NCBI RefSeq assembly: GCF_900890425.1
Contig: NZ_CAAHFG010000002.1
Coordinates: forward strand, 496,001 to 560,000
Origin: Pontiella desulfatans
GTDB lineage: Bacteria; Verrucomicrobiota; Kiritimatiellia; Kiritimatiellales; Pontiellaceae
DNA: 64,000 bases
Direction of reading: 5' to 3'
The notes beneath the pieces were generated by a model. It saw nothing but the letters and a program-made list of their open reading frames with translations, did no database searches and was not told the origin of the DNA. Below are positions 17,624-24,643 of this stretch, piece after piece. Position 1 is the stretch's first letter. The number at the start of each line of letters is the position of its first letter. The position numbers and the translations under genes are program-made.

Positions 17624-17995
17624 TATTGCCGGATGGAAGTGGTCCACTACGGAGCGAAGACCGGATTGACTGTCACAAACATTGTTGACTGAAATTCGCA
17701 CTTCAATTCCTTTTAGTTCACCAGGATCAAAATCGACCGGGTTACGGAAGATTCCGATGGCTTTGAAAAACTTGATTAAAGGGCTGTTATGCGATGTGGT
17801 CGATGTTATCGGGAAGCCACCGCACAGGATTCCTAGAAAATTTTGCGAGTTATCAAATATCTCCAGTTCATAATTGAATGCCCTGTAGTTCTGGCTACGG
17901 GTATTGGCTCCGCGCCCTTTGTGACCGCATGCAGTGACGATGGCGGTGTTTTTGAAACGTGCGGCGTAGGTGTTTTCTGTGTTTAGTAAGATCAT
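17618..17995 (-). CDS. Unknown small element protein (125 aa)
   Basis: The start ATG at 17995 follows AAAGGAG, so the gene is well supported, but I do not recognise the family. It looks like a compact beta-rich protein (TYAARFKNTAIVTACGHKGRG near the N-terminus, KGIEVRISVNNVCD near the C-terminus), without signal peptide or membrane segment. It has a GRGANT loop and several cysteines without a clear zinc pattern. It is the middle gene of a three-gene minus-strand run ending in the excisionase-like gene, so an element-maintenance or regulatory role is possible but unproven. Confidence 0.65.
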   Translation of the reverse strand: MILLNTENTYAARFKNTAIVTACGHKGRGANTRSQNYRAFNYELEIFDNSQNFLGILCGGFPITSTTSHNSPLIKFFKAIGIFRNPVDFDPGELKGIEVRISVNNVCDSQSGLRSVVDHFHPAIV

Positions 17996-18009
17996 GGCGG
18001 TCTCCTTTT

Positions 18010-18639
18010 TTACAGCAGAGCAGAGATATTGATGGGGCAGACATCCGATTTTTGAAAAAGTGATGGGGTTGCGTAAACTTCGACGTTTTTCTGACTAAAC
18101 TCCTCCGCGGCTGTATGCAGACTAAAAAACAGATCTGTCAATTGCTGGCGAAACTCATCGAGTACATCAGCGAGAGGGAGAGAATCCGTTGCTTGTTCCG
18201 TGCAGATTTCTATGACGGCTTCGGGGGTGTAAGCCGTAAGGAGTTCCTGGCACTTGTCTGCGCACCATGAAACAAAGCGTTTGCTATAGCGAGAGGGGCC
18301 TTGTCGATGTCCAATATTGAGATACTGGCCTATTTCTTCAAATGTTTCGCCTTTGGAGTAGTGTCCGACAGCCGCTGCGATTTTCTGGCTTGCACAAGCA
18401 TTTTCACGATGAATACCTCCCGGTAAAGATGCCTTTTTGGCAATCATCAAAAAATTAAGTTTGCGTGCGCAGTCAATGGCGTCTTCCCGAATTGTTTCTG
18501 CTATCTCATGTTTAGAGCTTTCCTTGTCAGCCATAGCACGGGCCGGAGAGAAAAAATCGATCGCTCCGATGCAACGTTGTTGGACTTCAGTGCTGTTATG
18601 AGTAAGGTTGTGCTGCATAAGATTTTCGTTTGGTGTCAT
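18010..18639 (-). CDS. Unknown protein with possible helix-turn-helix (209 aa)
   Basis: The ATG at 18639 sits behind a perfect AGGAGG, which fixes the start and removes a long spurious upstream extension. The protein is mostly helical and soluble. Residues around GETFEEIGQYLNIGHRQGPSRYSKRF resemble a helix-turn-helix reading head, so DNA binding is possible. It is divergent from the gene at 18829, and the space between them carries two pairs of an ATGTCGG/CCGACAT inverted motif. It may therefore be the local repressor. Family not recognised. Confidence 0.65.
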   Translation of the reverse strand: MTPNENLMQHNLTHNSTEVQQRCIGAIDFFSPARAMADKESSKHEIAETIREDAIDCARKLNFLMIAKKASLPGGIHRENACASQKIAAAVGHYSKGETFEEIGQYLNIGHRQGPSRYSKRFVSWCADKCQELLTAYTPEAVIEICTEQATDSLPLADVLDEFRQQLTDLFFSLHTAAEEFSQKNVEVYATPSLFQKSDVCPINISALL

Positions 18640-18702
18640 TTGTTTCCTCCTGTTTGGTTGTGATGAGGCCTTAATGCCAGCGGAGGAGGAAAAACTCAGT
18701 TG

Positions 18703-18804
18703 ATGTCGAATGCGCCGCATGCCGGGAATCCGACATGAACGAAACAAAATGCCGCAAATATTGGTTAATAGTGATGTCGGGAAGAGATTTACAAAATCCG
18801 ACAT
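18703..18804. promoter_or_regulatory. Operator-like cluster of ATGTCGG half-sites
   Basis: Four half-sites lie in the divergent promoter region: ATGTCG at 18703, CCGACAT at 18730, ATGTCGG at 18774 and CCGACAT at 18798. They form two inverted pairs with inner spacings of about 20 bp. The last is 24 bp before the GTG start at 18829. The layout suggests a repressor controlling both directions, possibly the HTH-like protein encoded at 18010-18639. Confidence 0.6.
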
Positions 18805-18828
18805 AGTGACTTGTTTAAGGAGGACCTT

Positions 18829-19701
18829 GTGAGCAAAGCGATACAAATTAGAACACTGGATGACATTGAAGCCTTGTTGGTTTGGATAGAGGAAGAGGCA
18901 CAGAAACCCAACCTCAGATTCTATCGCTTTGTGCTTCAGCGACTGTTTGATGGAGGTGAGTTCAGTGCAATCCATGTTGACACACTGATCAAGCTGATTT
19001 CAAAAAATAAGCTTTGGAGTGATCAGTTGAATCAGGAGACTAATACTGCTCCTGAAGTTCTCCGGGATCGTTTTTCCCGCCGTATACGTTGGCTAAACAA
19101 GCTCGTATGGAATGCAGATGACTCTCCGTACGCAACCACTTTGGCGATTGTCTATGACCGAGCCAGTTCGAAATACCAAATGGTTTCTGACTCTGAGCGT
19201 GTACAGATTGCTCGGGTCGGTCGACCGCCGCGTCGACAAACAGAAGTGAGTGTTGATTTCCATACGGATGATTTATTACAAGGGATGCCATGCCTCTCGG
19301 CTGACAGTGAGCTTGAATTCAGCATTCGTTCATCGATCAGCGGCTATATCCACATTTTTCATCGGGATGGGGACGGCTGTATTGACAAGCTCTTTCCTGA
19401 ACACGGGAGTGAATTATTTTTACGGATTGATCGAGGTAAAGACCTGTATTTCCCAGATGCAATTAGCGATCTGTGTAAGCTCAAATGCTGGAAGATTGGT
19501 GCGCCGGATGTAGAGACTCCGGTTCAGCAACAGCTCTTAGTTGTGGTGACGGCTCGGAATGTTGATGTTGCAGTGGAAGATATTATCGAAGAATTCGGCG
19601 GAGTTCGTGCGCGACCGATCAATATCCAGCACATGCAGGTAGACGATCTGACTGAGCGCCAAAAGCTATCAACTCTTGCAGAATACCAACTCAATCGTTA
19701 A
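18829..19701 (+). CDS. DUF4384-like domain protein (290 aa)
   Basis: Start GTG at 18829 follows AAGGAGG by 5 nt. The N-terminal 110 residues are helical and unfamiliar. The C-terminal half resembles DUF4384: SELEFSIRSSISGYIHIFHR with DGDGCIDKLFP, then LYFPDA. This domain is usually found in proteins that handle ligands or signals, often beside caspase-like or kinase domains, which are absent here. No membrane segment is visible. It is the only plus-strand gene between 17.3 and 23.0 kb, so it is separately expressed and probably controlled by the half-site cluster just upstream. Confidence 0.65.
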   Translation: MSKAIQIRTLDDIEALLVWIEEEAQKPNLRFYRFVLQRLFDGGEFSAIHVDTLIKLISKNKLWSDQLNQETNTAPEVLRDRFSRRIRWLNKLVWNADDSPYATTLAIVYDRASSKYQMVSDSERVQIARVGRPPRRQTEVSVDFHTDDLLQGMPCLSADSELEFSIRSSISGYIHIFHRDGDGCIDKLFPEHGSELFLRIDRGKDLYFPDAISDLCKLKCWKIGAPDVETPVQQQLLVVVTARNVDVAVEDIIEEFGGVRARPINIQHMQVDDLTERQKLSTLAEYQLNR

Positions 19702-19901
19702 AGCGCCTTGCGGATCTCGTGGATGAGGAGCCCGGTCACGATAATGATGCCGAGCACGACAAGATTGCGCTGATCCATCGGCAGATTGTTTAGATCGGCA
19801 AATGGGCTGGAGACACGGACATATTCTTTAACGCTTGCAAAATTGATGAGCAGCAGAAGGATGCCGGCGAGTGCAATAAAATTTTTCCAGTCGATTCTCA
19901 T
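19698..19901 (-). CDS. Small two-span membrane protein (67 aa)
   Basis: This frame encodes two hydrophobic spans (FIALAGILLLLINFA and LVVLGIIIVTGLLIHEI) joined by a short polar loop. It begins with an ATG that overlaps the stop of the preceding gene (4 bp, ATGA), so it is translationally coupled. It is the last gene of the HerA operon. By analogy with conjugation and packaging systems, tiny membrane proteins after an ATPase may anchor it to the envelope; this is inference only. Confidence 0.65.
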   Translation of the reverse strand: MRIDWKNFIALAGILLLLINFASVKEYVRVSSPFADLNNLPMDQRNLVVLGIIIVTGLLIHEIRKAL

Positions 19902-20101
19902 GGTTTGTTCTCCCGGTTACGGCTTCCAAGCAGTGCAAAAATGCCGATTAAAACCATAATCAGAAATGCGAGGTTGTATTGCGGGGCATGCCCAGACCCG
20001 GGTATAGCGTTCAAAACGGAAACGCCAAGGCCGGGCAGTCCGTCAAGCAGCATGATCCCTGTCAGGGCCAACAGCAGTATCTGAATCAATCGTGTGTACA
20101 T
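19898..20101 (-). CDS. Small two-span membrane protein (67 aa)
   Basis: The ATG at 20101 follows GGAGAG and lies just after the HerA stop codon. Two hydrophobic segments (LIQILLLALTGIMLLDGL and LAFLIMVLIGIFALLG) flank a short glycine/proline loop. A positively charged tail (SRNRENKP) ends the protein. It is coupled to the next small membrane protein by a 4-bp overlap. No family recognised; a membrane partner of the HerA ATPase is a reasonable guess from the operon. Confidence 0.65.
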   Translation of the reverse strand: MYTRLIQILLLALTGIMLLDGLPGLGVSVLNAIPGSGHAPQYNLAFLIMVLIGIFALLGSRNRENKP

Positions 20102-20102
20102 G

Positions 20103-22142
20103 TCAGCTCTCCATGTATTTCCAGAGTCTTTCGATCTCAATCGGCTTTCTCTTCCGTAACCCGGCTTTTGTCACAAGTTTTTCCACGACCCGGCGCTCCG
20201 GTTCTTTCGGAACCAGGCAGAGAATCCGGTCGATAAAGTCGGTGTTGGCAGCTTTTTTGAGGTTTTCAACCACATGCGAAGGGTTGGCGGAGCTGTTGAG
20301 TTCGATCTCAACTGCGACGCATTCTCCGGAAGGCTGTTTGCGGGCAATCAGATCGATATTTTTACCCAAAGCAGTGCCCTCAATATCGACGTGATACCCT
20401 TTACTTTTGAACCAGTTGGCTGTGCATTTCTGATAAAAGCAGTGCAGATAGCTCCCTTTGCCTTTCATCTTTTTGGGAGGCAGGCTGATCATGCGACAGC
20501 CGCTCTCGGTTAACTCATACAAGTCGCGCGGTGCTCCGGACCGACCATGAACTTTATGAATCAGAATCAGACCGTTTGATTGAAGCTCATCAATTTTCTT
20601 TTTCAGTGTCGATGATGGGACTTTTAGCTGTTTAGCGCGTTCTGAGAGTTTAACAAAATGGTGTTCATACATGCTGTTGAGCGTGCGAATTTCAAGCGAA
20701 ACCGTTTCGGGTTCCGGTGTTGGCTTCGGTGAAACAGGTTGTTTGGGACCTTCCGCAGGTACGGGTGGTGCGAATGTTGCCATCCGGAAGAAAGAATCCT
20801 GAATTCTCTGATTTAACTCATCCGGAGTCAGCCTGGGCGATAGAGCCGGGTTGTCCATATTACATTCCACAATATGCGGCCATCGGTTGTCGGCAATAAA
20901 TGCCTTTCCAATGACTGGATGACGGATTACGTAGTCACGCAGATCGGGGGTGCAGCTGCGAAGTCGGAGAAATTCATCCGTATCGCGTGAGCGGCCGAAT
21001 CCGCCCACCATCATGCGGGTGTTGGTATTGGCTAACAGGCTGTGGCTTAAATCGGTGGACAGCTGACTGGCGGCAATCAGGCCAATCCCGTATCCGCGCG
21101 CTGTGCGTACGACATCAGAAATAAATGAAGGATGACCTTTTAGCTCATCCTGTCTTCGAAACAACGATGATGCCTCATCAATTACAATCAGATTTTTGAG
21201 TCCACCTTGCAGTCCGGCAGTAACTTTCCGGTGTAGAAACATCTGGGCCATAAGCAGGCTGATTAAAAAGTTCTGGATTCCGATATGAGGCACATCGTGG
21301 AGAAGAATCAGGCAGTGATCGTTGAGCAGTTCACTGATTCCAATGTGCCGGGAGGTGTTAAACATGCCAGGCAGACTGTGAAGCAGATTGGTCAGGCGGT
21401 TGATGACGGTTTGCTGCTGCTGGCCGTTTTTTGACATGGGTGAGTATTTGGTAGCCTTAATAAAGGAGAGCAGGTCGTTGAGGTTCGGGTATGTTCCCTC
21501 CTTCTTTCGGATATCAATCAACCTCAGCGCGTGATCCATCAAGAAGCCCGAACTGGCTTCCAGGATATCCAGGTAATTAATCATGCATTCAGTAAAAACT
21601 CCGATCCAGACCTCGGTTTTAATTCCTTCAGGAGGAAGCAGAGGATTAAACGAGAGATGATTTACATCCAGCACGTTGAATTCAGGATACTTCGCGAGCA
21701 ACTCTGTAAACTCCTGCTTGCGTTCCAGAATCATAATCCGGGGAGCATCGGCCACCTGAAGGATCTGCAGCAGCAGATTTTTAATCACCGTTGTCTTGCC
21801 GCCGCCGGTCTGTCCCATCACCAGCAGATGCCGAATCAGACTTATAATATCGATTCCATACATGAATCCGTGATGAGGCATTACGCCCAGCCGGATTGCA
21901 CCGCCCAGATATACCTCATCGCGGGGTGCGGTTTTGCGGAACGGATCCGGATCAAGCCGCTGCAGTTTGATTTCTTCAAGCAGAGTTTCCCGTAGGTCAC
22001 GGATAACGGTTTGATCCCGGGGATCTTCCTCGACCCATTTCATGAGGAGTTTGATGCGGGGTACGGTATCGAGTCCATGTCGGCGAATCGTATGGAACAG
22101 GTGGCGGTAATCCCCGTTCGGGGAGGGAGATGAACGTTTCAT
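20103..22142 (-). CDS. HerA/VirD4-like ATPase with winged helix and PD-(D/E)XK-like nuclease domain (copy 1)
   Basis: This ~679-residue protein has an N-terminal helical region, then a HerA/FtsK-superfamily motor with Walker A GQTGGGKTT (near residues 110-118) and Walker B LIVIDEASSL. A proline-rich linker leads to a winged helix (HFVKLSERAKQLKVPSSTLK). The C-terminal nuclease-like domain has D and E-I-E in NIDLIARK...CVAVEIEL. Such motors pump or unwind DNA; the nuclease may act at the end of a translocated strand. The ATG at 22142 (CGAGGAAC upstream) is chosen; a TTG lies 11 codons earlier. Its 5' end overlaps the zinc-finger gene by 146 bp in another frame. A paralogue lies at 36288. Confidence 0.8.
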   Translation of the reverse strand: MKRSSPSPNGDYRHLFHTIRRHGLDTVPRIKLLMKWVEEDPRDQTVIRDLRETLLEEIKLQRLDPDPFRKTAPRDEVYLGGAIRLGVMPHHGFMYGIDIISLIRHLLVMGQTGGGKTTVIKNLLLQILQVADAPRIMILERKQEFTELLAKYPEFNVLDVNHLSFNPLLPPEGIKTEVWIGVFTECMINYLDILEASSGFLMDHALRLIDIRKKEGTYPNLNDLLSFIKATKYSPMSKNGQQQQTVINRLTNLLHSLPGMFNTSRHIGISELLNDHCLILLHDVPHIGIQNFLISLLMAQMFLHRKVTAGLQGGLKNLIVIDEASSLFRRQDELKGHPSFISDVVRTARGYGIGLIAASQLSTDLSHSLLANTNTRMMVGGFGRSRDTDEFLRLRSCTPDLRDYVIRHPVIGKAFIADNRWPHIVECNMDNPALSPRLTPDELNQRIQDSFFRMATFAPPVPAEGPKQPVSPKPTPEPETVSLEIRTLNSMYEHHFVKLSERAKQLKVPSSTLKKKIDELQSNGLILIHKVHGRSGAPRDLYELTESGCRMISLPPKKMKGKGSYLHCFYQKCTANWFKSKGYHVDIEGTALGKNIDLIARKQPSGECVAVEIELNSSANPSHVVENLKKAANTDFIDRILCLVPKEPERRVVEKLVTKAGLRKRKPIEIERLWKYMES

Positions 22143-22698
22143 GCGGTTCCTCGCTTTTTTGTGAAGGTTCTTCAATGATCAGGGGTTTTAGAAAAAGGCC
22201 CAGCAAACACCCGATAGCTTTCAGTGGCTTGCGGCGATCCATTTTCTTTTTGCACTTTTTGCAGACAAACCCTTTTCCATCGACGTGCTTTAATTCGAAC
22301 GGTGCGACGAGATGTCGGCACACGCAGTCTTCATTTCGGGTGTCATTGCGCATGCGTCGGTATTCCCGTTCGCAGGTCTTGCAGACGGGCTTTCCTGAGA
22401 TGTAAGAGGTAAACGCAATATCTTCGGTTTTACTCACGTTATGGCCGCATCCGGAAACATGCACATTGTTTTTAAACGTACGCCTGAACTTTCGACCGGT
22501 TGAGTCGGTATACACCTGTACGCCGCGACTGAACCGGGTTGCCGGCTGTCCGATCACTTCGGCATGGTTGATTTCGTCAATGATGCCGGTTGCCCCCGGC
22601 GGAAGCTCGGGCAACTCAAACGGAAGCTCCGGCTCGTCCGATTCCTCTCTGCGATCAATGATGTCTGCCAGCCAGCGAAAAAACGTTGCCCATTCCAT
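21997..22698 (-). CDS. Zinc-finger protein overlapping the HerA gene (233 aa)
   Basis: The ATG at 22698 follows AGGAGG. After an acidic N-terminal third the protein has a cysteine-rich region: GCGHN, KPVCKTCEREYRR, EDCVCRHL and GFVCKKCKKKMDRR. That gives at least two CxxC knuckles plus further Cys/His, which suggests one or two treble-clef or ribbon zinc sites. The proline-rich C-terminus lies over the start of the HerA gene in a different frame. Function unknown; position suggests an accessory to the HerA motor. A GTGTGAC motif lies ~30 bp upstream of the start. Confidence 0.65.
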   Translation of the reverse strand: MEWATFFRWLADIIDRREESDEPELPFELPELPPGATGIIDEINHAEVIGQPATRFSRGVQVYTDSTGRKFRRTFKNNVHVSGCGHNVSKTEDIAFTSYISGKPVCKTCEREYRRMRNDTRNEDCVCRHLVAPFELKHVDGKGFVCKKCKKKMDRRKPLKAIGCLLGLFLKPLIIEEPSQKSEEPHETFISLPERGLPPPVPYDSPTWTRYRTPHQTPHEMGRGRSPGSNRYP

Positions 22699-22726
22699 AA
22701 AAACACCTCCTGAACAAACAGGAGGC

Positions 22727-22733
22727 GTCACAC
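22727..22733 (-). promoter_or_regulatory. GTGTGAC motif, copy 2
   Basis: GTGTGAC on the minus strand followed by GCC, 29 bp before the ATG of the zinc-finger/HerA operon. Its flanks (TAATGTGTGACGCC) resemble copies 1, 3 and 4. Confidence 0.45.
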
Positions 22734-22764
22734 ATTATGGGTTCAGGCCTGGTCATTCTGCTGT

Positions 22765-22911
22765 TTAACCGGGCATCGGTTTGCTCCAGCGCCGGCTACA
22801 GCTTTTGCACTGGCGGATTTTTGAATCGGTGCCTCTGTTTCTCCGGATTCCTTTTGAAATGCTTTTTGTTGACCCGCAATACGGGCATTTGTGCGGTCTG
22901 CCTCTTGGCAT
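22765..22911 (-). CDS. 48-residue zinc-ribbon protein
   Basis: A short frame starts at ATG 22911 with GGAGGTGATC directly upstream, one of the best ribosome sites in the region. It encodes a basic peptide with two CxxC knuckles, CPYCGS near residue 9 and CKSCSRRW near residue 35. This is a complete minimal zinc ribbon like those at the N-terminus of some transposases and in transcription-factor ribbons. It probably binds nucleic acid. It is divergent from the gene at 23041. It stands 67 bp upstream of the zinc-finger/HerA operon on the same strand. Confidence 0.75.
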   Translation of the reverse strand: MPRGRPHKCPYCGSTKSISKGIRRNRGTDSKIRQCKSCSRRWSKPMPG

Positions 22912-22968
22912 AAAGATCACCTCCATAGGCAGAAAAGCTCCGGGTCTTTATATGTTTTTCGGTAAAAA

Positions 22969-22975
22969 GTGTGAC
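22969..22975 (+). promoter_or_regulatory. GTGTGAC motif, copy 3
   Basis: GTGTGAC on the plus strand followed by AGCGTCAGGT and TCTATGCA. The latter octamer also follows copy 4 at the same distance. It lies ~65 bp before the small gene at 23041. A small hairpin CGGGAT/GTCCCG lies between motif and gene. Confidence 0.45.
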
Positions 22976-23040
22976 AGCGTCAGGTTCTATGCACGGGATG
23001 TGTGTCCCGGTTGTTGAAAAACCATAACGGAGAACAAAAA

Positions 23041-23208
23041 TGAACCAGCAGGCCATCATGAACCCGACCATCCATCAGCAGATCAACCATCACCACCAGC
23101 AGATGCATTTGCCGCCCGTTTTTGAGCAGCGGCAGTTTATGCAGCCGACCATTCGGGAGCAGATTCAGATGGCTCCGCCGTTGAGATATGGATCCCGGAT
23201 GTATTAGC
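23041..23208 (+). CDS. 55-residue His/Gln/Met-rich peptide with its own terminator
   Basis: ATG at 23041 is preceded by GGAGAAC. The peptide begins MNQQAIMNPTIHQQINHHHQ, is rich in glutamine, histidine and methionine, and ends PPLRYGSRMY. A strong terminator follows the stop by 12 bp. The combination of ribosome site, GTGTGAC motif upstream and dedicated terminator makes a real small gene likely. Composition suggests metal binding or a disordered adaptor; no family recognised. An opposite-strand frame of similar span lacks these signals. Confidence 0.6.
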
Positions 23209-23220
23209 CGCATCTTCTTC

Positions 23221-23246
23221 AGCCCCCGGTTTCGGGGGCTTTTTTG
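23221..23246 (+). terminator. Rho-independent terminator
   Basis: AGCCCCCG / CGGGGGCT forms an 8-bp perfect stem with a GTTT loop, followed by TTTTTT. It closes the small plus-strand gene at 23041-23208 and separates it from the convergent AAA+ gene. Confidence 0.9.
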
Positions 23247-23263
23247 CGTTTGCGGTTAAACGG

Positions 23264-24643
23264 TCACGACTCACCTGACGGCTTCTGATCATCCTCTTCC
23301 ACAGCCTGCTGCCGGCATTGATACGGAGGCCCGCTGATACAGGCCGGCTCTTTCATCCCGCTCTTTGCCGCTTCCGCCAGTGCCGGGCCAAGCAGATCGT
23401 CAATCAGATATTTTTCAGGACGAATACCAAAGCCGGTTGAGCGAACCTGTTTCATAATCTCAATGATTACATTCGGTTTCACGTAGCCCACATCAATGCC
23501 GTATTCCTTCGCAACTTCAGCAATGGCGAGTGTGATGATTTCTGCACGGGTTTTGGGTTCAAGCGGTCTGTAAACCAGGAAACGGCTGATACGGCCGATA
23601 ATTTCCGGGGCCAGACCTGCGGCGTTGAGCCGGCGTCGGCACACTTCGTCCTCGACAGAACGGTTTCCAAACGCGTTGCGGCTGTCGAGCTCATCGAGAA
23701 TCGCTTTTGCATCCAGATTGCTGGTGAACATAAAAACGGCATATCGGCAATCAATCTCATGACTACCCTTGGCACCGGATGCCGACGAGATGCGTCCTGC
23801 ATCCATAGCGTTCATCAGAGTCCGGAGAATGGCGGGATGAGCTTTTTCGATCTCATCAAACAGCACAATCGTGCGTGGGTTGGCTCGCAGTGCATCGATC
23901 AGCTGACTGCCATCGCCATGGCCAAGATATCCCTGTGGAGCCCCGAGCAGCTGGCTGACACGGTGCGCCTCCTGATACTCCGACATATCCAGGCGCAGGT
24001 ACTGATATCCTGTGCACTGATCGTCAAACTCCCGCAGTCTTTTGGCGAGCACTTCTGCCGAGCGTGTTTTGCCGATCCCGGTCGGTCCCACAGCAAATGC
24101 GACAGCCGGACGCGACGGTTCTTTGCGTGCCAGATGCCGAACCATAATGGCTGAAAGAGCATCAATGGCATCATCCTGACCGAGTACACTGGCTTTCAGC
24201 TTCGCGGCCAACGCATTCTCATCAAGATAAAGCGGTTTGTTCGGATCGGGAATTCCTGCTTCGACGGAAGCCATGTCGGTAATTGCTCCTGATGAAGCTT
24301 CCCGGGGCGTTAGTTCAGAAGGGGCAGGGCTTTCATCGGTCTGATCGAATGCCGCAGCGATCGGACCCTGCAGCCAGGAGACCATCTCCGCAAACGAAGG
24401 AAGCTCAATCATGCCCGCAGAGAACCATCCGGCGATTGATGCGTCTGCGCCTTGATATTGCACTCCGCGCGACACCAGAAGCTTTGCACTGCCTGTGTTG
24501 GAATCGACTTCAAATCCGAGGTCGGCCTGTGCCGGGGTGCAGCCCGAAGGCAATTCCACATGTTGAAACCGAATACAGGCATTTTGAGCTCTCTGCTCCA
24601 GATCCGAAAAAGCCGCATTATTCTGATTCAGAAACCGTCTCAT
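23264..24643 (-). CDS. Single-module Clp/HslU-type AAA+ ATPase with unique N-terminal domain
   Basis: This 459-residue protein has an N-terminal domain of ~130 residues of unknown type, then one ClpB-D2-like AAA+ module. It shows LGQDDAIDAL, Walker A GPTGIGKT (186-193), the pore-like loop GYLGHGDG (238-245), Walker B VLFDEIEKAHP (260-270), sensor 1 FTSNL and a GIRP sensor-2 motif near the C-terminus. Such motors unfold or remodel proteins. The ATG at 24643 (GAAGGA upstream) overlaps the end of the JAMM-E1 gene by 26 bp, so the two are co-expressed. That pairing suggests an unfoldase acting on proteins modified or trimmed by the JAMM-E1 protein. Confidence 0.85.
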   Translation of the reverse strand: MRRFLNQNNAAFSDLEQRAQNACIRFQHVELPSGCTPAQADLGFEVDSNTGSAKLLVSRGVQYQGADASIAGWFSAGMIELPSFAEMVSWLQGPIAAAFDQTDESPAPSELTPREASSGAITDMASVEAGIPDPNKPLYLDENALAAKLKASVLGQDDAIDALSAIMVRHLARKEPSRPAVAFAVGPTGIGKTRSAEVLAKRLREFDDQCTGYQYLRLDMSEYQEAHRVSQLLGAPQGYLGHGDGSQLIDALRANPRTIVLFDEIEKAHPAILRTLMNAMDAGRISSASGAKGSHEIDCRYAVFMFTSNLDAKAILDELDSRNAFGNRSVEDEVCRRRLNAAGLAPEIIGRISRFLVYRPLEPKTRAEIITLAIAEVAKEYGIDVGYVKPNVIIEIMKQVRSTGFGIRPEKYLIDDLLGPALAEAAKSGMKEPACISGPPYQCRQQAVEEDDQKPSGES

